From the NCBI RefSeq assembly GCF_001949145.1, contig NW_019091361.1, positions 965,781-993,865 of the forward strand: DNA of 28,085 bases. Direction: 5' to 3'. The DNA is from Acanthaster planci. Lineage: Eukaryota; Echinodermata; Asteroidea; Valvatida; Acanthasteridae. Shown piece by piece: positions 19,103-28,085 of the stretch (position 1 is its first letter; each line of letters opens with the position of its first letter). Under the pieces are notes generated by a model. The model was given only the letters and a program-made list of their open reading frames with translations, did no database searches and was not told where the DNA came from. Both the position numbers and the translations under genes were made by a program.

Positions 19103-19280
19103 TAATACGGGCGATTCACAATAGTGCGCCCCCAAGAGTCTGCAACACATTGGCCAATCACAACGCGCGAAATTTGTTGACCCTTTCTGAACGTGCATTG
19201 GGTCGACAGATTTCGCACGCTGTGATTGGCCAACGCGTTGCAGACTCTTGGTGGCGCACTATTGTGAATCGCCCGTATTA
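19103..19280. mobile_element. Foldback element, family A, well-preserved copy
   Basis: The element is 178 bp, with about 80-bp arms. It starts TAATACGGGCGATTCACAAT and ends with the exact reverse complement ATTGTGAATCGCCCGTATTA. The arms continue with AGAGTCTGCAAC, ATTGGCCAATCACA and CGCGCGAAAT. A TA dinucleotide at each end is compatible with a TA target duplication. No ORF is relevant. The arms contain ATTGG/CCAAT motifs. Confidence 0.88.
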
Positions 19281-19493
19281 TATTTACAATCACTCTCCCC
19301 TCTGCAAAGTTTCAGGGACCAGAAAAATTACATTGCTGTAACCAGGACGTTGTTATAAAAAGAGTGGAAAAACTAAGAAAAACAAGAATTATAGGAATTT
19401 AGGGATTGGCAGAATTTGCTCTTCATAACAAGATTTTGTTATATCAGGGTTCGTTATATCTTGAGTTCACGGTCTGTTTTTTTCTTCCTGCAG

Positions 19494-19750
19494 ATGTCCT
19501 TGAGAAAAAATCCCACAAACTCTTCCCCAGCAGACTCCAGAGCAAGCAGATGTTGGCCAGTCAGTCCAGACAGAAAGCCCTGCAGCGCCCAGCTCAAGCC
19601 AGATATCCCACCGCTGCCACCGTTTCATCCCAGAAGGGAGCCCCTGCCCAAGAAACCCTTCATCCCTCCTGGGAGGCCAGCAAGAAGCGCAAAGAGGAGT
19701 CCAAAATTGTACCATTTCAGGGAAAGAAAATTACCTTTGATGAAGACTGA
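19494..19750 (+). CDS. SRFBP1: SRFBP1 terminal exon, conserved C-terminus
   Basis: The acceptor is TTTTTCTTCCTGCAG. The joined frame gives DVLEKKSHKLFPSRLQSKQM and a Pro/Ala-rich stretch. The end reads LHPSWEASKKRKEESKIVPF followed by QGKKITFDED and TGA at 19748-19750. The closing motif LHPSWEAS(K/R)(K/R)(K/R)KE.....FQGKKITFD is the hallmark C-terminus of vertebrate SRFBP1, making the assignment firm. A second ORF overlapping in another frame is a shadow. Confidence 0.95.
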
Positions 19751-19940
19751 TGAAACCATGGTGTCATATACATGCAGCCTCTTCTCAAAGACTGGACCAG
19801 TTCCCTTCTTCATTGGGCCTGTTGGCACTGGAGGCTCTTTTCGTCCTCATCTAAATGCCCATCTTCCCATTTTTCCCCTTCATATGGTGTCAAAATTTAC
19901 TCACTGAAACTCACTGATACATCATAAATCTGGAGGAGAA

Positions 19941-20075
19941 TAGAGTACCGGAGTGAATATGTTACGTGCAAAATGATGTGTGTAAAAGGCATCAGTGCAA
20001 GAACCAACAAGTGCATACTCCATTAGTTTGCACGACACCTCCTGATTCAACATGGTGTCACGCTTTGGTACTCTT
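19941..20075. mobile_element. Family B MITE ('TAGAGTACCG' termini), copy 1
   Basis: The left end is TAGAGTACCGGAGTGAATAT and the right end, reverse-complemented, AAGAGTACCAAAGCGTGACA. The interior shares GTAAAAGGCAT, AGTGC.AGAACCA and TACTCCATT.GTTTGCAC with copy 2 at 26410-26557, in the same orientation. It is inside the probable SRFBP1 3' UTR. Confidence 0.85.
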
Positions 20076-20493
20076 TAACCCTATGTGCTGATGGTTAATG
20101 CAGTGCTTACCGCAGTGCATCATGGGATACAGTGGGAGAACATCGTATGCCACGAGTAGGGAGATGGTACACATAGGAATTACATTCGATCACAAGGAGT
20201 AATAGGAGCAGTTGTACCTTCTCCAGTTGAAGATAATTCTTCAGATTTGAAACAATGGTTTGAAAATTGTTGTCGCTGGAATTAACCGTATTCACATGCT
20301 CATGGTGACAGTATAATGCAAGGATGACGCTCATTTTACCCTAGCATACATCGCAGTAACCACCGTGTAACATCACGAGTACATAAGGCAGCTGCTCTGA
20401 CAACAGCAAATAGGGGTAACAGTAAATTAACGACTCGATGTAAGTCAAGCCGTCGTAGACACCAAGGGAAGCTCAAGTCAACTATCAACCCAA

Positions 20494-20499
20494 AATAAA
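20494..20499 (+). terminator. Candidate poly(A) signal, SRFBP1 (proximal)
   Basis: AATAAA within CAAAATAAACAG. The downstream region is less GT-rich than at the distal site. Confidence 0.35.
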
Positions 20500-20637
20500 C
20501 AGTGTCCCATGTATATTTATTTTACCATATGCCAGACACATTCAGTTGTCGTTACAAGTTCAGGCACAAGTGAAAGGCGTGTGTGTGTCCCCGTCCGTTC
20601 ATGTACAGTGTGCATAAAAGCACAGCCGCAGCTACAC

Positions 20638-20703
20638 TCATCTTTTTGGACTTCACCCATGCAACAGTTCTCATCTTTTTGTACTTCACCCATGCAACAA
20701 TTC
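20638..20703. repeat. 33-bp direct tandem duplication
   Basis: Unit one begins TCATCTTTTTGGACTTCACC and unit two TCATCTTTTTGTACTTCACC; both continue CATGCAACA(G/A)TTC. Only two or three bases differ between the two adjacent 33-mers, so the duplication is fairly recent. Confidence 0.85.
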
Positions 20704-21114
20704 TATGACCTCTTCTGGGGAACTGTTCAGTACTTGCACGTATTTATTTTACTTGTGCGCAGTGTGCACCTGATAAACAGCAAGGACGTAGCAACTGACA
20801 CATGATGAATTAACCAGTAAGAGTTCAGCTCTCAATCATGAATATGTACATGCGTGATAACCTGTAATGTGCTTCAGTAGAGTGAAACTTTAGACTTCAG
20901 ATTGGCACATTTTTAAGACCTAAACAAAATCTTCTGGACACCTCACTTATTTAATTTCCATGAAATCAGTTTTATTGTAAATATACTCGTTTCCTTTCAT
21001 GTTGTATTTTGTTGGCATTGCGTAAAAAAAGTCCCTGTGTACAAGATTCATTCTTGAGTTAAACGAGTCGACTTAACGTCTTCTTTTTGTAAACATACTC
21101 TCCTGCCACTGTCC

Positions 21115-21120
21115 AATAAA
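21115..21120 (+). terminator. Candidate poly(A) signal, SRFBP1 (distal)
   Basis: AATAAA within GTCCAATAAAACTGG, followed by GGTTTGTGGCTG about 7 bp further on. Confidence 0.45.
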
Positions 21121-24100
21121 ACTGGAAGGTTTGTGGCTGCTTTCTTAGCCAGTGTTTATCATCCTAAACGGGCTAATCACAACAAAGGAACCTTGCATTA
21201 AATATAGAATGTGGGAAAACACTGGATCGATCCCTGTGTGACCACTCACAGCAGTGACTGCCCAACTAAAGTCTGATGTACATTCACATCTGTAGCATGC
21301 AGTGTGATTACCCATGTGGGCAATAAGCAGAGTTTAACTGATTGGTCAGCGGAGTTTCAGAAGGTCAGGTTATCTAAGCTTTCCAGGCCTGGCGTTTGGC
21401 CCCTCTGTGGAGGACGTTCTTCAGAGCCTCCACACGGGAGGAAATGTGACTGAATAGTGCTTCCAAAATCAACAGGATAACTAGGGCTAGGCATTCGTAC
21501 GCATACCTACCTACATTGTCACTTCATGCATTTCTAAATGAAAATACTGGCAAGCATTCAAGCAATGTAAAGATATAAAAAAATCATAACAGTGTGTCTG
21601 CTGTAACATAAACTTACTACATGTATGTAAATAATGCTAATAGTACTTTGAAGGAAACAAAATTGAATACTTGAATTTGAAGAAAATAATTAATTTGATA
21701 TTACCAGCTAATTCCATGAGAGTCTGCTACATTAAGTATGTGCTACAATGGGTCCAGCAATATTACGTTCTTGAAGTGTGGACTGCAGTTTGCTAGCGCA
21801 CTGAAGAAATGTCACCTGCATCAAAGTGCATGTGTGGACATTCATCTGTCTTCTCCCACTAGGATAACTCCTTCGAGCTGGATTTCTCATGATTTCCCGG
21901 ACTGATCCTCTTCATTTTGCCACAGATAACCCTGACGCCAAAATGCCCCAGAAGCTGTTTTTCAGAGGGGAAACGTTGCGCTAATCTTATATACCTAGTG
22001 TGGACTTGTGAACAAAAGATGTCCACACAATACAGGAAAGAAAGACGTTCTGTGGACTTACATATGTCCACAGGATGTTTCTGCTTCTCAGAAAAAGAAG
22101 TTTAGAAGTTTTTGTGCAGAGGTCCACACTATGTATGAAAACCTGCACACAATATACATGTACATGTATACATGCATGCAATGTTACCGGCCGCTGTGGA
22201 AGGACTTACATCTACATGTACAGCTATGCTGACACAACTACTCTGATGTTTGATCATTTAAAATCAACTTGATTTCAGATTCTTCCGCCCACTTAAGAGT
22301 TAATGGTTGATACTTGTCAAAGATTGAGCTACCGTAAGTATAGGTTGCATGTTAATTAAAAAAATCAGCATTTATACAGCATGATTTCATTCAGCATTTT
22401 AGCTGCATTGATTGCTTGTAATGTAGGGGCTGTCTGTGTAGAAACTCACAAGCTGAAAATCTAGTCGCTGTGAGCAGCCCAGACCAATTTCAGTTGCTTT
22501 TATCAAGGTTACGCTTACATCCTAATGCGTGAGCACTTCCACTGACCTCAAATCCATAGAGATCAGTCGAGGGCACACAATACCGAGGCACAAAGAGGCA
22601 TAAAGTAACAAGAAAAAGCAGGAAATATGCGGGGGACAGTTGGTGTGCACAGATATGACGAGGAATAGGACACAAAGGCCGGGGACTGAATACATGGACA
22701 TGAACTCAAGCCAGTTGTAGAACAAAATACAGGTACCAGTTAAAAATGCATGACAACCAGAGAACCAACAGCCTAAATGTTTCATTTCAGAAATTCAGAC
22801 ATCTGCGGCTGACGTGTCTACTGCTGATGTAAACCTCTTGAGGTAACTATGCCAGGGGTGAGATTTGTCTGGCTATTTAGAAAAGTATTCAGGATTTATG
22901 GATTTTTCTATTGGGCATAGCATTACCAGAACTAGAGGTAGTGTTTTCCAAATTTTGCATGAAAATGAATGCAGGACTTGTACAAGTTGAGTTTTCAGTA
23001 GTATGCATACTCTTGTATGTGTTGTTACTCCCGCTGGAATGCAATAGAATACTTCTTGAAATGGAGGATTGGGGGACAAACTGAAATATTTTTCTCCGCA
23101 TTGTTCAGTTTCCTCACTATCCCCTGCTTTTTTTTGTTGATCTACATAAAAATGCAAGTAAAGAAAAGCAACCAGCTTGTCAGTAAAGCTTACCAGGAAA
23201 ATTCTCAGTGTTTAAACAAGTGACAGCAATATGCCAAGAGGGTGGAAAATCCGCTTCAACATCATGCCAACACGGAAGTAATCATACACATTCAGCAAAA
23301 CAGCTTTGATGGAACTTGCCCTTGCTTATAAAACATATCAAAAGGTGTATAAAAAATACTGGACAGCAGAATCCACCTAACTCTGAATCACTACATAAAT
23401 GCTTTGCAGAGTTACTAAAGACAAAAGAGTTTATATCATAAAAATCGCCAACAGGAGGTAAATTGTTCCACATTTATAAACAAGTAAACTGATGCAAATA
23501 AAACCCACTGAATATGCAGCTTGATTAAAAAATACTAAGACAAGCCTTCACATATATTGCACTTTAAAGTCACAGTGATAAAACCAGTTGTTTCAGACTA
23601 GGTCAGTGATTTTAAGGTAGTGTACATGATCTGCAAGATCTAACGTAAGTAAATAATAGTGTCGGACACTCTCGGAAACTCCACCAGGAATGCCGTCATT
23701 TTCGAGATTTTACACTTTCTCCAAAGATTGTCCAGACAAATGACCATTGGAAAATACAATTTCTTCAAATACCACAAGTGTTAATGGGCACAATGAAAAT
23801 GTGTGTGATGCACTGAGCCGTTGGAGTCTATGGAAACGGGTAAAAAACAAACTGCCGATGTGCCTTCAATACGCCCAAATTTATTAACGGATAGAGTGAC
23901 ATGTATAACCGTAACTAACAGCCTAAAGGAGAATTTGGATTGATTTGAAATTCAGATTTCTTTATGAAACTAGGAGTTTACCTCACGTGAATAATATCAT
24001 CTCGCTATCTTCCCCTAAGATAACAGTGTGGTCCAAACTGAGCAGCATTTTAACATGGCCACTCCTTCAGAGCTCCGTGGCGAAGCGTGTTTTTCTTGAA

Positions 24101-25152
24101 CAAAATCTGCAACTTTGAGACATTTAGCTTCCCGTTTTTCCAATCACAATATTTTTCGTGCCTAAAAGCAAGGATAGTTACCACACTTGTCGATTTATAA
24201 AGTGTTTATGATGTGCACTGACGGCGTGCGGACGGTTTTTGACCGACATACGTGTGAACAGGGAACAATGACTGTTCACTGTGCGGTTGATTGTACATGC
24301 ACATGTGGTTACACAGTGACTGTGGTTACTTCACTGCACGACGAAATGTTATTTATTCGACAAATTCCTAGTGTTTTCCCAGTGCTACATTGTTGAAGGA
24401 GGAAACACAAACTTTGAAGGTAAATTTGCTGACCACTACCGCTGCATAAAACCGTGGCAAAAATAAAACATTTTTAAGGCCATAATTGGTCTGTAGATCA
24501 ACCACGCCTGTGCACTGTCCAGACACTCACGAATGTCCTGTGGCCCATGGATATTTGCAAGACAAATTACACGAGCTGTGCTTTGAGTATTAAAAATGAA
24601 CAGTGTTTTTCTAAAATTTTCTCAAAGCAGTGAACTCAAAAAATGAAACATGTTCGTGAAATGATAATGTTAATAAAATGTTAATAAAAAACCCAAATCG
24701 GTCATTTTTGACAAATTGCTGTACATGCAAATCATGTATACTACCTTCAAAACAAGCAAACAGAAATCTAGGATTATAATGCTCAATTCAAATCAAGCAG
24801 TTGACGAATAATCTATTGGTTGTACATATAAGCCAAACTGGGTTTTATACATGTAACCTGCTGTACTGGAAACCTTACTATTTAAAAAACAAAACAAAAA
24901 ACAACTTTACTCCATGTTCACAATATCACTTAGGGTTCTCACCTATGCAGATCTGTAAAGTCATTATTACGGCTGGGATAATATCATAGTGCTGTCCAGA
25001 GATAAGGGAGATGGTGGAATTCATTGCTTGGCACCAATTCATTGGTAATAAAGTCATGTGTTTTGCACCAAGACCTAACCCATGAATATCCATGGCCCTT
25101 TTCATCACAAGGTTTAACACACTGTGCAACTAGGCTTTTATAGATAACAGGA
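21121..25152. other. Convergent intergenic region between SRFBP1 and MAP2K5
   Basis: No gene was recognised on either strand; ORFs are short and unlike any known family. It includes the short element at 21996-22131. A TTTATT at 24352-24357 (AATAAA on the - strand) is a possible poly(A) signal for MAP2K5, but its distance from the stop codon (about 1.5 kb) leaves this open. Confidence 0.45.
21996..22131. mobile_element. Short foldback element with TAGTGTGGAC termini
   Basis: TAGTGTGGACTT at the left faces AGGTCCACACTA at the right. Further internal copies of the same word (GATGTCCACAC, TGTGGACTTACATATGTCCACA) make a multi-branched palindrome of 136 bp. No ORF is relevant. Confidence 0.55.
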
Positions 25153-25380
25153 TATGGGGTAGCGCGGACATCCGGAAGTTTCACAAAAATATGGGTAGCA
25201 ACCACACTGTGCCGGTGAAAACAACTGCAACGAGCGAGCGCGTACGTACAGATCAAAGAAAAGATTGTATAACCCGATCCTCGGACTGGCTGGTGCATGC
25301 GTACGTTGCCAAGATTGCTGTTTTCACCGGCGCAGCAACTGTCATTTTGCGAGAATCCCAGATGTCCGCGCTGACCCATA
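25153..25380. mobile_element. Foldback element (228 bp) with ~20-bp conserved termini
   Basis: The left end is TATGGGGTAGCGCGGACATC; the right end is GATGTCCGCGCTGACCCATA, its inverted partner with two differences. Further in, GCCGGTGAAAACA faces TGTTTTCACCGGC. The centre is CpG-rich (GAGCGAGCGCGTACGTACAG). It lies 3' of the MAP2K5 stop codon. Confidence 0.75.
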
Positions 25381-25834
25381 AGGTTTATGCTAGTCACACA
25401 AGACACAGCTAGCAATAGCCTCGGACACCAGAAAAGCATGGTATAAAGCACACTTCAAATGGCTTCAACAGTTACAGAGATTAGTCAATTATGCATTCAA
25501 ATGGCAACACTGACTATAAACTGTACCGCTCATCTGTTGCTTGGTCTGGGGTTTGACTGTAAAACCTACAGCATGGACGTAGAGGAGGCAAAAGTAACAC
25601 CGACTAGATCGCAGGAACTACACATCACAAGGGAGGGATCGACAGACGGACCTCTGGTTGGATATCAGTTCCAATGCTCCAGCATCGCCACCTTGATTAC
25701 CTTGCTGACTACTCACATCGTCCAGACTGAGGCAATGGTGCCGTGAGTTGCAATTGTAACTGAAATTACAGGGGGAGGAGTTTATCTTGGTTGTGAACTC
25801 TACGTCACACTGAAAAATCCCTGTTTTTCTTTCG
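25381..25834 (-). other. Probable MAP2K5 3' UTR / flank
   Basis: Sequence immediately downstream of the MAP2K5 stop on the - strand. No poly(A) hexamer is obvious within it. A 95-codon + strand ORF (25459-25746) has no family likeness. Confidence 0.35.
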
Positions 25835-25850
25835 TCACATACCCCCAGCA

Positions 25851-25884
<34 letters not shown>

Positions 25885-26018
25885 TCAGCCTGATCTCCTG
25901 CAGGTTTCTACACACCCACTCGGCAATGATCTGTTTGTTGCCGTCATCGTAGGCCCTGATGAACGCGTGGTGCAGTAAGGCTTCTGGCGTCGGTCGGTCG
26001 TTGGGGTTCTTCCGCATG
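25835..26018 (-). CDS. MAP2K5: MAP kinase kinase 5 (MEK5), terminal coding exon with poly-alanine tail
   Basis: MEK5 is the dual-specificity kinase that activates ERK5. After the acceptor CGCCCTTACCAG the exon completes a cysteine codon and reads MRKNPNDRPTPEALLHHAFI, then DDGNKQIIAEWVCRNLQEIR, LM, ten alanines and GAGGM with TGA at 25837-25835. The pattern C(M)RK.P..RP.PE.L..H.FI is kinase subdomain XI. The following (F/Y)(D/N)DGN...(V/I)..WVCR.LEE.R is specific to MEK5 rather than MEK1/2, 3/6, 4 or 7. The vertebrate protein ends a few residues after this motif with a short Gln/Pro tail; here a (GCA)10 run replaces it. The lineage of the repeat and its length variation are unknown. Confidence 0.92.
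25853..25882 (-). repeat. (GCA)10 trinucleotide repeat encoding ten alanines
   Basis: An uninterrupted CTG run on the + strand (10 units) lies in the last MAP2K5 exon and is read as GCA = Ala on the - strand. Pure triplet runs of this kind are prone to length change. Confidence 0.95.
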
Positions 26019-26280
26019 CTGGTAAGGGCGAAAAGCATTTCAGATCAACTGTGATAAACCAAGCCGAAGTGGTACCAATTTGGGGTAAATATTTCTGGGG
26101 TCCTTTTACCAAACATGTCGAAAGGCACTGACACTGTCAATAATCAAACACATTCCTGTCTCCGAGTTAAAATGGCCGTCCCAGGCAGTAAAAGAACAGA
26201 GTAGCAAGGATAACATCATCAAAACGAGTTCAAGTTTTTCTAAATGAAAAATGGTCTGTATTATTTGAAACTTCACTTAC

Positions 26281-26342
26281 CACTGGGCTACAAAATCCAC
26301 AAATGCTTCTGAAAAACTATCCCTCGGCAACGATGGAGGTGC
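26281..26342 (-). CDS. MAP2K5: MAP2K5 coding exon (kinase subdomain X-XI)
   Basis: This exon is 62 nt. It reads APPSLPRDSFSEAFVDFVAQ and ends two bases into the cysteine codon completed by the next exon. The acceptor is GGTCACAG and the donor GTAAGT. The vertebrate counterpart has P.LP...FSE.FV.F..QC, an excellent match in order and phase. Confidence 0.9.
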
Positions 26343-26690
26343 CTGTGACCACAAAAAATGATAGCATGTAAGCTTGGGTAACAAAATAAATTGTTATTCC
26401 TGCCAGGTATAGAGTACCGAAGTGAATACGTCACACGCACAATTAGCGTGTAAAAGGCATTAGTGCGAGAACCAGCCCGTGAGCCAACACGTGCGCGTAC
26501 TCCATTCGTTTGCACTGCACTTTCTGATTCACAGTGACGTCACACTTCGGTACTCTATTGACTGTCCACGCACTTGTTAGAAAAATGTGACACTTCAAAC
26601 ACTAGCGGCACTAGCAAGAATCCGTCCACTTACATGTACTGCTTAACGCGTTGGGTACAAACTATTCAAGAAATTTACAGATTAACTCAC
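26343..26690 (-). other. MAP2K5 intron (348 bp) with family B element
   Basis: Intron between the 33-nt and 62-nt exons. It is mostly the MITE at 26410-26557. Confidence 0.75.
26410..26557. mobile_element. Family B MITE ('TAGAGTACCG' termini), copy 2
   Basis: TAGAGTACCGAAGTGAATAC and, reverse-complemented from the right, TAGAGTACCGAAGTGTGACG form near-perfect inverted termini of 15 bp or more. It is 148 bp long and clearly related to 19941-20075 along its full length. This copy has the better preserved ends. Confidence 0.9.
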
Positions 26691-26723
26691 CTCATGTACA
26701 ATGCACTGTAGCAAGTCTATGGC
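26691..26723 (-). CDS. MAP2K5: MAP2K5 33-nt microexon
   Basis: It encodes exactly AIDLLQCIVHE in phase 0, with acceptor ATTCACAG and donor GTGAGT. The vertebrate MEK5 motif is L.LLQCIVDE, so the match is diagnostic even though the exon is very short. Confidence 0.9.
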
Positions 26724-27210
26724 CTGTGAATATTAAAAAAATGAAATAACGAAGTAGTTTTTGAGTTGTAGACAAACAATTGGTAATGAAAAAGCATGTG
26801 CTTCAGACTAGATAACTGTCAGAGGGAAAGTTATTATTTCAAATTATAAACCTATTTAACCCCTTGACGACGGGAATTTCTTCCCNTTACGCGGTGAAAA
26901 GGCTGATTGTTCAGTGGCATGCAGCTCTACTCACCGTTCCACATTCCCCTTGCCTCTTTTCAAAGTGGGGACTATTGTGAGGCTGGTGATTATGATGCAA
27001 AATCGGTCTTTTCATTTCTGGGCTACATACAAAGACCAATTACCATACATACAAGAGCCAGGGTCTACCTTCTTTCACCATGTTCGCTCGAAGGTGGGCC
27101 GAGAATAATAGCTGAAAAGTGGACTGAGGATCTCTATTTTTACGGCGGATTTTGCCGCCTCCCAGTGCGAAGGGGTTAATAAAATTTGCTAAGAAACACT
27201 GCAAACTTAC
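26724..27210 (-). other. MAP2K5 intron (487 bp)
   Basis: Two thirds of this intron is the TTAA-flanked element at 26856-27179. One undetermined base is at 26886. Confidence 0.75.
26856..27179. mobile_element. TTAA-flanked, piggyBac-like element, second member
   Basis: TTAA at 26856-26859 is followed by CCCCTTGACGACGGG. TTAA at 27176-27179 is preceded by CCCAGTGCGAAGGGG. The termini share the CC(A/C)CTT...CGGG plan with the element at 14315-14682, suggesting one family. The 316-bp interior lacks a transposase. Its right end lies about 30 bp from a microexon. Confidence 0.7.
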
Positions 27211-27237
27211 CGACAGTTCATTCTCCCTTGGTGTAAC
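27211..27237 (-). CDS. MAP2K5: MAP2K5 27-nt microexon
   Basis: It encodes VTPRENELS in phase 0 between acceptor TCGTACAG and donor GTAAGT. It fills the spacer between the GRFPYP motif and the LLQCIV motif, where vertebrate MEK5 has a variable stretch known to differ between splice isoforms. The sequence itself is not conserved; the call rests on phase, splice sites and position. Confidence 0.72.
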
Positions 27238-27865
27238 CTGTACGACAAAAACATAAGACATGAATTTCAACATAGGAGCTAAAGGGGTAAAGTACAAGTA
27301 CATGATGGAGAACTTGCTTTTTAGAGATCAGCACACGCTATGTCTAAACGTTCCACAATTCATGATCTCCACTGGTTTCCCCTCTTCAATCACCCTTCTG
27401 AATCCTGCAAACTCCTCCACTGTGAACCAGAGCATTTCTGCTATTACTTTCAAGAATCAACAAAAGCCGACGTTAAGTTAATTGCCCGGTGGTGATCTAC
27501 TCGCCTAAATTCCTCAAAGACCTCTGAAACCTCCCATTTGACCTGAGAAACAGGAGCTTTTCACTTCACTGTCCACCTCTGATGACCACAGATCAGACCA
27601 CTTGAAATTGGTAATTACACTTCAATGGTTGACTGGTTAGTTACTCCCTATTACATTCGATTGCCAGAGTTTTCAACATAAAAGAAATATTTTTGTCCCA
27701 CATCTAAAAAAGAAATCTTAATCGTGTAAAGGATTTTGAAGCCATGACATAGCACAGAGATACATGTACAACTCAAAAATAGCTAACTGCCAAAAAATCA
27801 AATAAATAAATTATCTGAGAAATTTAGTCAAATTACAAATAATGTTTCAGGAAATAATGACTTAC
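27238..27865 (-). other. MAP2K5 intron (628 bp)
   Basis: GT-AG intron between the two 27-nt microexons. No repeat was seen apart from scattered TACATGTA words. Confidence 0.7.
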
Positions 27866-27892
27866 TGGGTATGGAAATCTGCCCGTTGCCAT
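27866..27892 (-). CDS. MAP2K5: MAP2K5 27-nt microexon carrying the GRFPYP motif
   Basis: It encodes MATGRFPYP in phase 0, with acceptor TTTCTTCTAG and donor GTAAGT. The vertebrate sequence is ...LALGRFPYPQ in kinase subdomain IX-X, right after the WSLG(I/L)S motif. The exon carrying WSLG lies beyond the right edge; I could not find it in 27893-28085. Confidence 0.85.
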
Positions 27893-28085
27893 CTAGAAGA
27901 AATAAAATATACATGTAAAATCTTCCTAGTACCCTGTGCACCCACAAAATATTCACAGTCTGTCTTTACCTACTGATTCATTCAAAGATGCTTCCGTTGT
28001 GCCATGTAAAATTTTGATGTTGTAATTACGACAGGGACTTGAATTATCCTGCGGCTATACGTGTCAGCATCAATCAATTATTTAG
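27893..28085 (-). other. MAP2K5 intron (partial)
   Basis: Sequence upstream of the first visible MAP2K5 exon. No further kinase exon could be identified before the edge. Confidence 0.6.

Larger units (their letters stand above)
18526..19493 (+). other. SRFBP1 intron 6 (968 bp)
   Basis: Intron holding a tRNA-derived SINE (18641 onward) and the well-preserved family A foldback element (19103-19280). The donor is GTCAGG. Confidence 0.75.
19751..21120 (+). other. SRFBP1 3' UTR (maximal) with poly(A) signals
   Basis: AATAAA hexamers are at 20494-20499 and 21115-21120. The second is followed by a GT-rich stretch (GGTTTGTGGCTG), a typical downstream element, and is the better candidate. If it is used, the UTR includes the family B transposable element at 19941-20075 and the 33-bp duplication at 20638-20703. 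Confidence 0.5.

Noticed and set aside
19416-19907. A 163-codon + strand ORF overlapping the last SRFBP1 exon
   Set aside because: It is in the wrong frame. The other frame carries the conserved LHPSWEAS...FQGKKITFD ending.
24984-25451. A 155-codon - strand ORF
   Set aside because: It runs through the foldback element at 25153-25380 and shows no family likeness. CpG-rich inverted arms often leave chance open frames.
27961-28025. Possible further MAP2K5 exon on the - strand reading TEASLNESVG before GTAAAG
   Set aside because: It does not match the expected WSLG/APE region of the kinase and lacks a good acceptor.

Overview
This is an intron-rich animal nuclear segment. All coding exons have GT-AG borders, introns run from about 0.26 to 1.4 kb, and noncoding DNA is AT-rich and crowded with short inverted-repeat elements. 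Three genes can be recognised by protein similarity recalled from their families, and each gives an exact reading-frame match across its introns. The gene content and the many TGTACATG-type palindromes suggest a marine invertebrate, possibly a non-vertebrate deuterostome (lancelet, acorn worm or echinoderm type); the sequence alone does not settle the species. Two undetermined bases (16900 and 26886) mark it as a draft assembly.

Layout. (1) 1-3750, + strand: the last four coding exons of a p120 RasGAP (RASA1-like) gene, covering the end of the GAP domain and the C-terminal tail; earlier exons lie off the left edge. (2) 3751-13290: 3' UTR and about 9 kb of intergenic DNA without a convincing gene, holding a 12-bp minisatellite, a family of short elements with a shared terminus, a tandem CpG-rich repeat and a long palindrome close to the next gene. 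(3) 13291-19750, + strand: a complete seven-exon SRFBP1 (BUD22-domain) gene of 460 codons, with transposon fragments in nearly every intron. (4) 19751-25834: its 3' UTR and the convergent intergenic region. (5) 25835-27892, - strand: the last five coding exons of a MAP2K5/MEK5-like kinase, ending in a ten-alanine tract; the rest of the gene lies off the right edge.

Mobile DNA. At least ten foldback elements with terminal inverted repeats are visible. Three families appear twice: a foldback type (14010-14173 and 19103-19280), a 'TAGAGTACCG' type (19941-20075 and 26410-26557), and a TTAA-flanked, piggyBac-like type (14315-14682 and 26856-27179). There is one tRNA-derived SINE (18641 onward) and one second tRNA-like fragment on the - strand (16885-16958).

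Function. RasGAP turns Ras off, MEK5 drives the ERK5 MAP-kinase branch, and SRFBP1 is linked in vertebrates to SRF and in yeast (Bud22) to ribosome biogenesis. Their adjacency is not evidence of joint regulation. The most unusual items are a structured GC-rich island in a RasGAP intron (1611-1725), a PDZ-ligand-like RasGAP C-terminus, the alanine repeat in MEK5, acidic internal repeats in SRFBP1, and a nested hairpin just inside SRFBP1 intron 1.
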